Origin: DATKEU01 sp036493295
GTDB taxonomy: Bacteria; Myxococcota_A; Polyangia; Fen-1088
Direction of reading: 5' to 3'
NCBI GenBank assembly: GCA_036493295.1
Contig: DASXQB010000206.1
Coordinates: 1-38,002 of the forward strand
DNA length: 38,002 nt
This document shows positions 23,950 to 34,500 of this stretch, one piece after another. How positions within the stretch are numbered: position 1 is the first letter of the stretch; each line of letters opens with the position of its first letter. The notes beneath the pieces are model-generated. The model was not told the origin of the DNA and did no database searches. It saw only the letters and a list, made by a program, of their open reading frames with translations. Both the position numbers and the translations under genes were made by a program.

Positions 23950-24882
23950 TCACACCACGCGATCGATCAACGGCTGCCCGCCAGTGAACCGCGCCAGGTT
24001 GTCCAGAAAATGGCGCACCAGCCGCACGGATTCGTCGTCGTGGCCGCCGGCCGTGTGCGGGGTGATGAAGCAGTTGGGCGCCGCCCACAGCGGGTCTTCG
24101 GGCGGCAGTGGTTCGGGGGTGGTGACGTCCAGATACGCGGCGCCGATATGTCCCGTGGTCAGCGCCGCGATCAACGCCGGCTGGTCGACGGTGGTGCCGC
24201 GGCCGATGTTGTAGAAGATGGCGCCTTTTTTCATCGCTTGCAGGCGGGCGGCGCTGAAGAATCCGTCCGTCGCTGGCGCCGCCGGCAGAATGTTCAGGAC
24301 GTGGTCGGCAGCGCCCAGCGCGCGCGTCGCTTCGACGCTGTCCCAGGCCACGGCGCGCACTGGTTCGTCGCCGACCACCTGCCGGCGCATCACCGTCAGC
24401 TCCAGCCCCAGCGGGGCGACAAGCTCGATCAGCCGCCGGGCGATCGAGCCCAGCCCGGCGATCAGCGCCGACTGCCCGCGCAGCAGGCGCGAGCGCGAAC
24501 GCACCGCCTTTTGCGGCCAGCCGCGCGCGCCGCGCTGTTCCTCCAGCGCTTGTGGCAGCTGCCGCGCTTGCGCGTACAAGAACCCCACCAGGTGTTCGGC
24601 GCACGGCTCGTCGAACACCAGCGAGCTCTTGGTCAGCGCCGCGCCTCGCGCCTTCAACGCCGCTCGCACGTCGTCGCGATCGTAGTTGGTGTAGCCGGCG
24701 CTGGTCAGTTGCACCCAGCGCAGCCCCGCCGACGTGATCACGCCGTCGACGTTCGGTTGCCCCAGCGCGACGTCGGCCTCTGCCAGCGTCGCCGCCACCC
24801 GGTGGCTGGCGGTGCCTTGCTGGAACAGCGCCGCCGCCGTCGCCGGAAAATCCGCATTGCAGTAGATGCGCAGCTCTTCCAC
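23950..24882 (-). CDS. D-isomer-specific 2-hydroxyacid dehydrogenase
   Basis: 310-residue NAD(P)-dependent dehydrogenase of the D-lactate/glyoxylate/phosphoglycerate dehydrogenase superfamily. The Rossmann motif is GLGSIARRL (143-151). Catalytic Arg228 lies in NIGRGTTVD, Glu257 in TTPEPLPPEDPLW and His276 in TPHTAGG. The frame runs back into the preceding TPR gene (to 25014), but family similarity begins near 24882, where a GTG gives (M)EELRIYCNADFP. No good ribosome binding site is seen, so the start is uncertain by several codons. The substrate may be hydroxypyruvate, glyoxylate or a related 2-ketoacid. It lies downstream of the TPR gene on the same strand. Confidence 0.85.
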   Translation of the reverse strand: MEELRIYCNADFPATAAALFQQGTASHRVAATLAEADVALGQPNVDGVITSAGLRWVQLTSAGYTNYDRDDVRAALKARGAALTKSSLVFDEPCAEHLVGFLYAQARQLPQALEEQRGARGWPQKAVRSRSRLLRGQSALIAGLGSIARRLIELVAPLGLELTVMRRQVVGDEPVRAVAWDSVEATRALGAADHVLNILPAAPATDGFFSAARLQAMKKGAIFYNIGRGTTVDQPALIAALTTGHIGAAYLDVTTPEPLPPEDPLWAAPNCFITPHTAGGHDDESVRLVRHFLDNLARFTGGQPLIDRVV

Positions 24883-24922
24883 GAACGCCGACTTTAGCAG
24901 CAACCGCGCGCCAGCGGCACGG

Positions 24923-27900
24923 TCACGTCGGCCCGAAGCCGATGTGCGCGCGCAGGGCCAGGTAATCTTTGGAAACCGACCATTCGATGAGATCGCGCTC
25001 GATGCGCGTGGCATCGGCGCCGGGGTTGGCGGCGGTGGCCAGCTGAACGGCCATGCGCAGATCGTTGCCGATCAAGAAACCGGCGCGCACGGCGGTCAAC
25101 TGGGCGCCGCGGGCCCAGCGCTCGACGTCGAAGGTGGTGCCGGCGCCGGCGCCGGTTCGGTTGACGACCAGCTCCAGCTGTTCCAGCTGCGCGGGGGACA
25201 GCGTGCGTCCCAGAAAATCGCGATAGCGCAGCACTGGATTGGCCAGGGCGGTGGGAATCGGATGCCCGTCGCGCACCATGGTGATGGCGGCCAGCAGGAT
25301 CACCTCCAGCTCGGCGGCGACCGGCACCACCGACGGCCACAGGGCCAGGTGATCGGCGCGGGACAGGGCCAGCGCGCGCGCCGCCACGAACGCGATCTCC
25401 GCTTCGTGCCGCCCCTGCAGCACGCCGCGCCCGACGACGAACGACGGCGTCGGCGCGGCCTCGGCGATGGCGTTGCAAAGCTCGATCTCCCCCGACGAGC
25501 TGGTGACCAGATGCACCTCCGGCCACGGCACGCCCAGGATCTGACTGGCGTACGTCAGCACCTTGCAGAACAGCGAGGGATCATTGGCCACGTCGCGCTG
25601 GCGCTTGCGCTTGAGGCCCCAGTCCTTGTGCGGCTTGGCCCGCGCCAGCAGCACCGTCGGCGCGACCGTGCCCAGCACCTGCGACACCACCCGATCTTCG
25701 TCGCGATGGTAGACGTGCTTTTGCCACAGCTCCTCGGTCAGGCGGCCGCGCGCGCGCACGAAACCCTGCGGGCGATACTGGGCAAACAGGCGCTGCTCGT
25801 CGGCGTCGGCCTGACCGAGATACGACAGCGCCTGGGCCACGCACCAGGCGGCGTCCATGTCGGTGCGCTCGGCGTGCAGGCGCAGCAGCCGCTTCAGGTG
25901 CGGAACCATCTCGGCGATGCCGGCGGCGTTTCTCACCAAGAAGCGGTGTTCGTCGATGGCCTGGCCGTAATGCTCGGGGCCGCACAGCTGGTGCAGCTCG
26001 GCCAGGATGGCGTGGCGGCTCGGCTCCTCGGGTTCAAGGCCCACGCACACCTCGAAGGCGGCGGCCGCCGCCTGGAAGTCATGCAGGCGCGATCGGCTGA
26101 TCTCGCCGAGGCCGTGCCACAGCGCCAGCAGCGCCGGGCGGCTGGCCGGTGACGGCGTTCCCATACGCTTGATCTGCCGCCGATAGCAGCGCGCCTGCTG
26201 TTTCCAGTCCTTCGCCGCGGTCAGGATCTTGTCGATGCGCTCGAAGGTCTTGAGGTCGTGTGGATCGTCGTCCAGCGCCTGGTTGTAAAGATCAACGGCC
26301 TGCTGCCCGTCCCCCAGCTCGTGGTTTTGAATGGTGCCGGCGGCGACCAGGTACCGCGCCCGCGTCGCGCCCTGCGCGGTCTCCGCCAGGCGGGCCAGGA
26401 TCGGCAGCACCCGCGCCCACTGCTGCGTCTCGGTCAGAAGTTCGACCAGCTTGTGCAGGATCCGCGGCGCCTCGGGCGACGCCTCCAGCGCCGCGAAGCA
26501 CTCGGCGATGGCGCGTTCGGGATCGTTCTTGCGGTCGTGATAGATGTCGACCAGCCGTTCGTGAAGCGCCGCCCGTGCTTCGCTTTCGTTGGGCAGCGCC
26601 AGCAACCCTCGCAGGTCAACGGTCAGCGCGTCCCAGTTGGCGGCGCGGGTGTGAATGTCGGCCAGCGCTTCCAGGGTCGGTCGGTGCTGGGGATCAATGG
26701 CCAGCGCGCGCGTGAAAAGATCGACCGCCTTGTCTTCCTGGTGCAGGTGCAAGCGGCTTTGCCCCAACCGGTACAGCGCTTCGAAGGTGTCTTCGCGCGA
26801 CGGTCGCTCGCGGCGCGGGAACAACACCGAATCGTAAAGCTGCGCCGCCTGCTCCCAATCCTGCAGCGTGAAAGCCAGCGCGCCCCAATCGCGCAGCGTG
26901 GGCAGATACCCAAGATCCGCCGAGAAAGATCGACGATACGCTTCGACCGCCGCCGCCGTGTCGCCCAGGCCCTCCGCCGCGCGGCCCAGGCGGTGGCACA
27001 CCGTCGCTTGCCAGGCGGCGCCTCGGCCCTGACCGGCGGCCCCCGGTCCGTTGTCGGCCAGGCTTTGCGCCAGCGGCCGCAGCGCCGCCCAGGCTTGTCG
27101 CTTGAAATAGATCTCCATCAGCGGCAGCGCCGCCGCTGCGTGCATCGGCTCCAGGGCGACGATCTGCGCGTACAGCGCGGTGGCCTGGTTCTCGTCGTCC
27201 AGCCTCTCTTGAAAGATGGTGGCCGCCTCGAACGTCAGCTCGATCTTCTTGTCAGGCGCGGCCACCCGATCGGCGGCGCGCCCCAGCAAGGTGGCCGCCT
27301 TCAGCCAGTCGTTGCGCTCGCGGTAGATCTGGACCAGCGCCAGCATGCTGGGCACGTGCGCCGGGTCCAGGGCCAGCGCCTGGGCGTATTGCTCTTCGGC
27401 AGCCACCGGATCGCCCACCTGCGCCAGCGCCACCTCGCCCAGCTGGAAGTGCAGGCCCACGCGCTCCTGCCCGTTCATCTGCTCGGCCGCCCGACCAAGC
27501 AGGCGCACCACGCCTTCCCAGTCTCCCAGCGCTTCTTGCACGCGGGCCAGGCCCATCAGCGACGGCAGGTGCTGGGGATTGTCGCGCAGGATCTCGCTGT
27601 ACGCGTCGGCGATGCGCGTGGGCTCGCGAAAGCGATCCAGCCATTTTCGATCCAGCACGTCGGCCAGGCGATCCCAGTCGCTGCGCCGCCGGTACAACGT
27701 CTCCAGCAACATCAACGCGCCGCCGTGGTCGGGAACCAAGCCGAGCGCGCGCTGGCCGGCGGCGACGGCGTCGTCGGCGCTGCCCAGCCCCACGTCGCAC
27801 CAGAAGGCGATCTGGGCCCACAGATCAGCGGCCTGCCTGGGCTCGGCCAGCGTCTCGGCCACCTCGGTCGTCGACCAGACGACGTCGGGCCATTTGTCGA

Positions 27901-28153
27901 ACGCCCGCGCCAGGCGTTCCATCTCGTGCACAACCTGGCCGCTGGTGGGATCTTCGCGGAAGGCTTCCTGCAAAGTGATGAGGGCGCTGTTGGCGTCGAC
28001 CAACCGGCGTTCGTAGATCTCTGCGATCCGGCACAGGGCGACGGCTCGGCGCGCGGGATCGCTCTCGTGCTCGAGGCCGGTCAACAGATCTTCGACCAGC
28101 GCCAATGCGTGCGCCCGGTCGTCGATGGGTGCGTGGAAAGCGAGTTCCTGCAT
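24923..28153 (-). CDS. Large tetratricopeptide-repeat protein with a protease-like C-terminal domain
   Basis: 1076 residues. From about 1 to 800 there are many 34-residue helix-turn-helix repeats of TPR type, with recurring A-x-x-x-Y/L ... ALALDP or ALEASPE endings, such as YAQALALDPAHVPSM and FTRALAIDPQHRPTL. There is no signal peptide or membrane segment, so it is probably cytosolic and a protein-interaction scaffold. The C-terminal ~235 residues (from about 840, HKDWGLKRKRQRDVAND) form a separate domain. One helix reads GRHEAEIAFVAARAL (near 915), placed like the active helix of M48-type peptidases but lacking the HExxH zinc motif. A pseudo-enzyme is one reading. Large TPR proteins of this kind are common in myxobacteria. 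No partner is obvious from the neighbours. Confidence 0.85.
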   Translation of the reverse strand: MQELAFHAPIDDRAHALALVEDLLTGLEHESDPARRAVALCRIAEIYERRLVDANSALITLQEAFREDPTSGQVVHEMERLARAFDKWPDVVWSTTEVAETLAEPRQAADLWAQIAFWCDVGLGSADDAVAAGQRALGLVPDHGGALMLLETLYRRRSDWDRLADVLDRKWLDRFREPTRIADAYSEILRDNPQHLPSLMGLARVQEALGDWEGVVRLLGRAAEQMNGQERVGLHFQLGEVALAQVGDPVAAEEQYAQALALDPAHVPSMLALVQIYRERNDWLKAATLLGRAADRVAAPDKKIELTFEAATIFQERLDDENQATALYAQIVALEPMHAAAALPLMEIYFKRQAWAALRPLAQSLADNGPGAAGQGRGAAWQATVCHRLGRAAEGLGDTAAAVEAYRRSFSADLGYLPTLRDWGALAFTLQDWEQAAQLYDSVLFPRRERPSREDTFEALYRLGQSRLHLHQEDKAVDLFTRALAIDPQHRPTLEALADIHTRAANWDALTVDLRGLLALPNESEARAALHERLVDIYHDRKNDPERAIAECFAALEASPEAPRILHKLVELLTETQQWARVLPILARLAETAQGATRARYLVAAGTIQNHELGDGQQAVDLYNQALDDDPHDLKTFERIDKILTAAKDWKQQARCYRRQIKRMGTPSPASRPALLALWHGLGEISRSRLHDFQAAAAAFEVCVGLEPEEPSRHAILAELHQLCGPEHYGQAIDEHRFLVRNAAGIAEMVPHLKRLLRLHAERTDMDAAWCVAQALSYLGQADADEQRLFAQYRPQGFVRARGRLTEELWQKHVYHRDEDRVVSQVLGTVAPTVLLARAKPHKDWGLKRKRQRDVANDPSLFCKVLTYASQILGVPWPEVHLVTSSSGEIELCNAIAEAAPTPSFVVGRGVLQGRHEAEIAFVAARALALSRADHLALWPSVVPVAAELEVILLAAITMVRDGHPIPTALANPVLRYRDFLGRTLSPAQLEQLELVVNRTGAGAGTTFDVERWARGAQLTAVRAGFLIGNDLRMAVQLATAANPGADATRIERDLIEWSVSKDYLALRAHIGFGPT

Positions 28154-28208
28154 GCGTCAGTCGGCCCTTGCGCGCGAACGGTCGACCAAAGTGCTTACCA
28201 CAGGACGT

Positions 28209-29012
28209 TTACCTAGGGAAAAGCGGGGCGATTGGCGATTTCTGGAAGGTCGTCAACTGTTCGAGGAAGGCGTCCATCGCCACGATCTGTGGTGCGTGGC
28301 CGCCGGGAAGGGTCAAAATCTGGGCCCGCGGAAGCTCCTCCGCCAGGCCGTCGACGATCTGATGAAGGAACCGCGCCGACCCTTGGCCCTTCACCAGCAG
28401 CACCGGACGGGGAAAATCGCGCCAGGCGCCAAGGTCGTCCTGGTGATCGATGGCGTGGCGCGAGCTACGCAAGGCCTGCCGGTAACGCGACCACAGCGGC
28501 CACGCCGTCATCTGGCGCGGCGATTTTCCCGGCGGGCAAAAACCGGCGTTCACCGCGAACATTTCCAGATCGTCGTCCGTGACGTCGTCACCCAGCGAGC
28601 CCATGCGCGCGGCCACCTGGCGGGTGTCGTCGTCGACGGTGCCGCGGGCGCGCAGCACCCAGACCGCCGGCGGTTCGATCAGGGCCAGCGTGCGGACGCG
28701 GTGCGGATCGCGCAGCGCGAACGACAGGGCCACCTCGGCGCCGTAGGACCAGGCGACCACGTCGGCGGGCAGCGCCTGTTCAGCTTCCAGCGTGGCGGCT
28801 AGGGCGTCGGCCTCCATGCTCACCGAGTAGTCGGGCGGCAAAGGGAGGTTGTCGTAGCCGCGCGCCACGTTCAGCAACTGCACGCGCAGCACCCGTCGAC
28901 TTTTTTCCAGGCGCGCGGCGTGCGGTTCCCAGCTCAGCCAGCCGAGCAGGCCGCCGGGGACCAGGACCGTCGGCGGTTCGCCGGCGCCGGTGACGATGAC
29001 GGGCAGTTTCAT
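28209..29012 (-). CDS. Alpha/beta-hydrolase-fold protein
   Basis: 267 residues. PTVLVPGGLLGW provides the oxyanion region after strand 3. The nucleophile elbow is VAWSYGAEVA, with Ser89 in A-W-S-Y-G (the first Gly of GxSxG is replaced by Ala). The C-terminal His239 is in LPGGHAPQ. The acid, usually Asp or Glu after the PVLLVKG strand, is not clear: the stretch KGQGSARF has none. The ATG at 29012 is preceded by GAAGGGGA and gives the normal N-terminus; the open frame upstream to 29258 is unsupported. The substrate is unknown; esterases, haloperoxidase-like and C-C hydrolases share this fold. Confidence 0.8.
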   Translation of the reverse strand: MKLPVIVTGAGEPPTVLVPGGLLGWLSWEPHAARLEKSRRVLRVQLLNVARGYDNLPLPPDYSVSMEADALAATLEAEQALPADVVAWSYGAEVALSFALRDPHRVRTLALIEPPAVWVLRARGTVDDDTRQVAARMGSLGDDVTDDDLEMFAVNAGFCPPGKSPRQMTAWPLWSRYRQALRSSRHAIDHQDDLGAWRDFPRPVLLVKGQGSARFLHQIVDGLAEELPRAQILTLPGGHAPQIVAMDAFLEQLTTFQKSPIAPLFPR

Positions 29013-29124
29013 GGGTTCCCCTTCATGGGCTCCAGATGATGAACGATGCGGGGGCAGTTTGCTTCCGCCGGAGGTGGCGCGCCAGGGCAGGGCAGGGGAT
29101 GCGTGGCGGCTGCCGGCGCGCACC

Positions 29125-29153
29125 TTATTTTTCTCCCGAACTGACCTTATGAT
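29125..29153 (+). promoter_or_regulatory. Possible promoter of the His-rich protein gene
   Basis: TATGAT (29148-29153) is close to the -10 consensus. The element 17 bases upstream, TTATTT (29125-29130), is a poor -35. The ATG follows after 53 bases. Confidence 0.35.
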
Positions 29154-29206
29154 TGCCCGGCCCGGCGGTTCTGCCGGTGGGCGCCACTGCCCTTGGGAGA
29201 AGATCG

Positions 29207-29719
29207 ATGAAACTAGGAACGTCGCTGGTCCTTGTCCTGTCCGCCGCTTCGCTGCCAATCACCCTGACGGCGCGCGCCGAACCCCGGCGTGAAGAACGAC
29301 ACGAAGAAAAGCAAGCCGTCCGACACGAAGAGCACCTGCCGCCGCGTGCGCCGGCGCCCGAATGGAAAGGGCATCCGCCCGGGGTTCACCCCGGCGGCCC
29401 GGCGTATCACCCGGCCGTTCACCCTCACGCTATTCGCGTCCTGCGCCCGCGGGTGGCCCGCTATGGCGAGCACCCGTGGCACCACTGGGGCCATGCGGAA
29501 TTTGCCCGCCCGGTCTATTACTGGGACTGGGGCGTCGTCCATCACGTCTCCTGCACCGCCGAGGATTCTTACGGGGATCAGTATCCGGTCAGCGAGAGCA
29601 CCTTCGCCGGCTTCGGCCTGGTCAACATGACCGCCGTCGAGGACGACGCGCTCGATCGCTGTTACGAAGAATCGGGCGGCGACCAAAGCTGTTACCTCGC
29701 GACCTGCTCGCACTTCTAG
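29207..29719 (+). CDS. Secreted His-rich protein of unknown function
   Basis: 170-residue precursor with a signal peptide (1-24, ending TARA). The mature part is His- and charge-rich: 15 His in all, with clusters HPPGVHPGG, YHPAVHPHAI and HPWHHWGHAEF. A C-terminal segment has four Cys at 116, 152, 162 and 167, likely two disulfides (VSCTAEDSYGD, RCYEESGGDQSCYLATC). GGGAGAAG lies just before the ATG. An exported metal-binding or envelope protein is possible; I do not recognise a family. It ends 24 bases before the convergent glycosyltransferase gene. Confidence 0.75.
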   Translation: MKLGTSLVLVLSAASLPITLTARAEPRREERHEEKQAVRHEEHLPPRAPAPEWKGHPPGVHPGGPAYHPAVHPHAIRVLRPRVARYGEHPWHHWGHAEFARPVYYWDWGVVHHVSCTAEDSYGDQYPVSESTFAGFGLVNMTAVEDDALDRCYEESGGDQSCYLATCSHF

Positions 29720-29743
29720 CAAGGCGATAAAAAGCCGGCGCGG

Positions 29744-31543
29744 CTATTTCGGGCGCGCCGTCAGCTTCATTTCGCCGATCCAGACCGCGGCGGTGGACGA
29801 GACGCGCACCGTCGCGTGAAAGGGCCCGCCGGCGTGGTGGATCAAACACGCGCCGTCGGGCGGGCAGACGGAGAAGGTCACGGTGCGCTCGGGTCCGGCG
29901 CCGATGACCTGATTTTCCAGGGTGTAGTCGCCGGCGGGAAGATCGTCGCCCGCCAACCAGACGTCCACCAGGGCGCGGCCGTCGCCGTGCGGGCGGATGC
30001 GCACGCCGTCTGGCGCGCCGGTGAGGACCGCGTCGCCGCCGTCGGCCAGATCGGCGTCGGCGCGCCGCCACTTGGCCAGGCGGGTGTGCCCGTCGACGAT
30101 CCACGGCGTCACCGCCCAGCGGTGGCTGTCGCGCAGGCGGGCGCCCGTCGCCCACACGCCGGGGGCCAGCTCGAACACGGCGGCGATCAGCACGGTGGCC
30201 AGCAGCGCGCCCCGGATCAGCGCCAGCCGCGCCGGCGTGACCTCGTGGCGGGCGCCGGTCTGCGCCGCCCAAAAAAGACGCGCGAAGCCCACCTGCGCGA
30301 AGGCCACCACCGGGAAGGCCAGCATCTCGATCGGCACCCGGTAGCGCGGCTCGGCGAAGAACACGATGTACGTCGCCGCCAGCGCCAGTTGAAACGGCAA
30401 GAGCACGAACGCCGACCAGCGCCGCTGACTGGCGGCCAATCCCAATCCAGCCAAAAACGCGGCCAAAATGAACACCCCGCTGGCGTTGGCCGCGCCTTCG
30501 ATGGCGCTGCGATGTCGATCGAAGAACGCGTTGTGCGGCGGCACCAGCACGCCCGGTCGATACACCGGCCAGTACAGCAACAGGCGCTCTTCGTCGAACA
30601 ACCGCTGGGCGCGCAACGCCGCCAACCCGGCCGCGTACGTCGGTTCAAAACGCGCCCAGTCCTTGGCCAGCGCGTACGCCTGGCGGTCGACCATGCGGTG
30701 CGGTTCATCCAGCACCGAATGTCCGGTGACGTCCTTGAACAACTGGTTCAGCGCGCGGGTGTACGTGCCTTCGGAGTTGGGGTTGGTTCCGATCAGCGCC
30801 GTGATGCCGCCGTGACTGTCGGTGAAGAACAGCTCGCCTTCGTGGCGGCGGTTGCGGATGGCCCACGGCGCCAGCACCAGCAGTGTGGTGGCCACCGACA
30901 GCGCGGTCAGTTTGAGCGTGGACAGCGGTCGCTGCCTGACCACCAGCCAGTAGACAGCAGACAGCGCAGTCAGCGGCAGCGCGACCGCGCGCACGTACGC
31001 GGCCAAGCCCATCACCACGCCGAAGGACAGCGCTGCCAGGCGCGGCCGGGTCCGTCCCCAGCCGGTCAAGCAAGCGGTGCCCACCACGATCAACGCCGCC
31101 GCCGGCACGTCGGTCCCCACCACGCTGGCAAGCGCGATCCCCGCCGGCCACAGCGCGTACAACAATCCAGCGACGATCGCCGTCGCGCATGAAGGCGCGC
31201 CGGCCGCGCGCGGGCGATCGAACAGGTGCAACGTGGTGACAAACACGCCCGCCGCGCCGAGCCCGCCGAAGAAGACGCCCAGGAATTTTTGCGCCAGCAG
31301 ATCGCCGCCGGCGTCTTTGATCATCGCCAGTAACACCACAAACCCCGGCATGTAGATGAACCCGTGGTCGAGCGCGCCCCATTCGGACAGATAGTTCGCC
31401 GACTCGCGGTACATGGCGAAGTCACCCACCGGAACGGTCGGCACAGCCAGCACCCAGCAAAGGCGCAAAGCGGTCGCCAGCAGCGTGATGGCGACGCCCC
31501 AGATCAGCGCGCGGTCAGGGTGGGGAGCAGCCGTGTCGGACAT
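29744..31543 (-). CDS. GT-C-type membrane glycosyltransferase with soluble C-terminal domain
   Basis: 599 residues. About ten to twelve hydrophobic helices occupy residues 12-470, beginning ALIWGVAITLLATALRLCW. The first periplasmic loop has VGDFAMYRESANYLSEWG, with Asp and Glu as in the catalytic loop of PMT/ArnT/GT-C enzymes that use polyprenyl-linked sugars. RYRVPIEMLAFP near the end of the membrane part is also family-like. The last ~130 residues after the final helix are soluble and beta-rich (DADLADGGDAVLTGAPDG, then VTFSVCPPDGACLI). The gene is divergent from pyc across only 47 bases. The sugar and acceptor are unknown. Confidence 0.75.
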   Translation of the reverse strand: MSDTAAPHPDRALIWGVAITLLATALRLCWVLAVPTVPVGDFAMYRESANYLSEWGALDHGFIYMPGFVVLLAMIKDAGGDLLAQKFLGVFFGGLGAAGVFVTTLHLFDRPRAAGAPSCATAIVAGLLYALWPAGIALASVVGTDVPAAALIVVGTACLTGWGRTRPRLAALSFGVVMGLAAYVRAVALPLTALSAVYWLVVRQRPLSTLKLTALSVATTLLVLAPWAIRNRRHEGELFFTDSHGGITALIGTNPNSEGTYTRALNQLFKDVTGHSVLDEPHRMVDRQAYALAKDWARFEPTYAAGLAALRAQRLFDEERLLLYWPVYRPGVLVPPHNAFFDRHRSAIEGAANASGVFILAAFLAGLGLAASQRRWSAFVLLPFQLALAATYIVFFAEPRYRVPIEMLAFPVVAFAQVGFARLFWAAQTGARHEVTPARLALIRGALLATVLIAAVFELAPGVWATGARLRDSHRWAVTPWIVDGHTRLAKWRRADADLADGGDAVLTGAPDGVRIRPHGDGRALVDVWLAGDDLPAGDYTLENQVIGAGPERTVTFSVCPPDGACLIHHAGGPFHATVRVSSTAAVWIGEMKLTARPK

Positions 31544-31590
31544 CGTTTTCTGCCGAACTCTAGTCGATCAGTGATATTTCTCGCGGGCTC

Positions 31591-34500
31591 ATGTCCATCC
31601 TCCCCTTTCGGCGCGTGCTGTGCGCGAATCGCGGCGAGATTGCGGTCCGGGTGTTCCGCGCCGCGACCGAGCTTGGTTTTCGCACGGTGGCGATTTTTTC
31701 CGAGGAGGACCGGGTCCACCTGCATCGCTACAAAGCCGACGAAGCCTATCTGGTGGGCAAAGGCCTCGAGCCGGTGGCGGCGTATCTGGCCGAGGACGAG
31801 ATCGTCGAGCTGGCCAAACGCCACGACGTCGACGCGGTTCACCCAGGTTACGGTCTTTTGTCCGAACGCGCCTCGTTCGCCCGCAAGTGCCGTGACGCCG
31901 GCATCGTCTTCATCGGCCCCACGCCCGAAGCGATCGATGCGCTGGGTGACAAGATCTCCGCGCGCAAGATCGCTCAGGCGGCGGGCGTGCCGGTGGTTCC
32001 AGGCACCGCCGAGCCAATTCGTTCCGTCGCCGAGGCGCGCGCCTTCGCCAATCAAGTCGGTTACCCGGTGATGGTGAAGGCGTCGGCCGGCGGCGGCGGG
32101 CGCGGCATGCGCTTGGTCAAGGGCGACAGCGACATGGCCGAGGCGCTGGAGCGGGCCAAGTCGGAATCGCGCAAGGCCTTCGGCGACGATTCAGTGTTCT
32201 TGGAAAAGCTGGTGGTGCGGCCCAAGCACATCGAGGTGCAGGTGCTGGGCGACAACCATGGCAACCTGGTGCACCTGTTCGAACGCGACTGTTCGGTGCA
32301 GCGCCGTCACCAGAAGGTGGTCGAGTACGCGCCGGCCTGGTCGGTGTCCGAGGCGATCCGCGCCCGCCTGGCCGAGGACGCGCTGAAGGTGGCGCGCCAG
32401 GTGACGTACACCAACGCCGGCACGGTCGAATTTCTCGTCGCCGAAAACGGCAGCCACTACTTCATCGAGGTCAATCCACGCATCCAGGTCGAGCACACGG
32501 TCACCGAGGTGATCACCGGCCGCGATCTGGTGCAGACACAGATCCGCATCGCCCAGGGCTATAAACTCAGCGATCCGGAGATCGACATCCCCAATCAGGC
32601 GGCCATCGAACGCCGGGGCGTGGCGATCCAGGTGCGCGTGACCGCGGAGGATCCGCGCAACGACTTTCTCCCGGACACCGGCAAGATCGCCGTCTATCGT
32701 CCGGGCGCGGGGCTGGGGATTCGCCTCGACGACGGGTCGGGCTACGTCGGCGCGCGGGTGTCGCCTTTCTACGATTCGCTGCTGGTGAAGATCACCGCGT
32801 CGGGCCTGGAATGGAACTACGCCCGCCGCAAGGTGGTGCGCGCGCTGCGCGAGTTCCGCATCCGGGGGGTGAAGACGAACATTCATTTTCTCGAGAACGT
32901 CCTGCAGCACCCGACGTTCGCCGCGGGCAAAGCCCACACCACCTTCGTCGATGAAACGCCCGAGCTGGTGCAGTACACGCCGCGCCGCGATCGGGCCACC
33001 CGCATCCTGCGCTATGTCGCCTCGACGGTGGTGAACGGCCACGCCACCGTGCGCGGCAAGCCCAAGCCGCCGCTGGTGGCGCTGACCCGCGAGCCGCTGC
33101 TGCCGCCGGTGGACCCGCGCGTCCCGCCGCCCGCCGGCAGCAAGCAGATCCTGGACAACCGCGGCCCGGAAGGCGTGGTTCGCTGGCTGCGCGAGGATCG
33201 CCGCGTGCGCCTGACCGACACCACCTGGCGCGACGCCCACCAGTCGCTGCTGGCGACGCGCTTGCGCACGTACGATCTGGCGCGCATCGCGCCGGCCACC
33301 GCGCGCGTCTGCGCCGATTTTTTCTCGCTGGAGATGTGGGGCGGTGCCACCTTCGACGTGGCCTATCGCTTCTTGTCGGAAGATCCCTGGCTGCGTCTGG
33401 AAGAGCTGCGCAAGCTGGCCCCCAACATCATGTTCCAGATGCTGGTGCGCGGGGCCAACGCCGTCGGCTACACCAACTATCCCGACGACGTGGTGGTCGC
33501 CTTCATCGAAGAAGCGGCCAAGGGGGGCATCGACGTCTTTCGCATCTTCGACGCCTTGAACGACGTCGACAGCATGCAGGTGGCCATCGAAGCGGCGCAG
33601 AAGACCGGCAAGATCGTCGAGACGGCGATCTGCTACACCGGCGACGTCTCCGATCCCACGCGCAAAAAATTCGATCTCAAGTACTACGTCGACCTGGCCA
33701 AGGAAGTGGTCCGGCGCGGAACGCACCTTTTGGCGATCAAAGACATGGCCGGCCTGCTGAAGCCGCGGGCGGCGACCATGCTGGTGCGGGCGTTGAAAGA
33801 AGCGGTGGACGTGCCGCTGCACCTGCACATGCACGACACCTCGGGCAACAGCATCGCCAGCTACCTGGCGGCGATCGAGGCCGGCGTCGACGTGGTCGAC
33901 GGCGCGGTCAGCATCATGGGCGGCATGACCTCGCAGCCATCGCTGTCGTCGCTGGCCTTCGCGCTGGCCGGGACGCCGCGCGATCCGCGCGCCGATATTG
34001 CCGGCCTAGAGAAGCTGTCGACCTACTGGGAGCCGGTGCGCGAGTGGTACGCGCCGTTCGAATCGGGCCTGAAGGCGCCGGCCGCCGACGTCTACGAGCA
34101 CGAGATCCCCGGCGGCCAGTATTCGAACCTGCGCGCGCAGGCCGAGGCGCTGGGCGTGGGCGCGGCCTGGGAGACGGTCAAGCACGCCTACGCCGACGTC
34201 AATCGCCTGTTCGGCGACATTCCCAAGGTCACGCCGTCGTCGAAGGTCGTCGGCGACATGGCCATCTGGATGGTGAAGCAGGGCCTGGACGCCCGCGCGG
34301 TCAGCGAGAAGGCGCAGGACCTGACGTTCCCCGAATCGGTGATCGATTACATGCGTGGATCATTGGGCCATCCGCCGGGCGGTTTTCCCGAGCCGCTGCG
34401 CACGCACATCTTGAAAGGCGCCACCCGGATCGAAGGCCGCCTCGGCGCATCGATGCCGCCGTTCGACTGGGCGGGGGCGCGCCGCGAGATGGAGACGCTG

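Noticed and set aside
26258..28216. 652-codon open frame on plus opposite the TPR gene
   Set aside because: It is a reverse-frame shadow of the TPR repeats with no start signal and no recognisable domain.
29013..29258. N-terminal extension of the alpha/beta hydrolase
   Set aside because: The ATG at 29012 has a strong ribosome binding site, and the extension overlaps the divergent gene at 29207.
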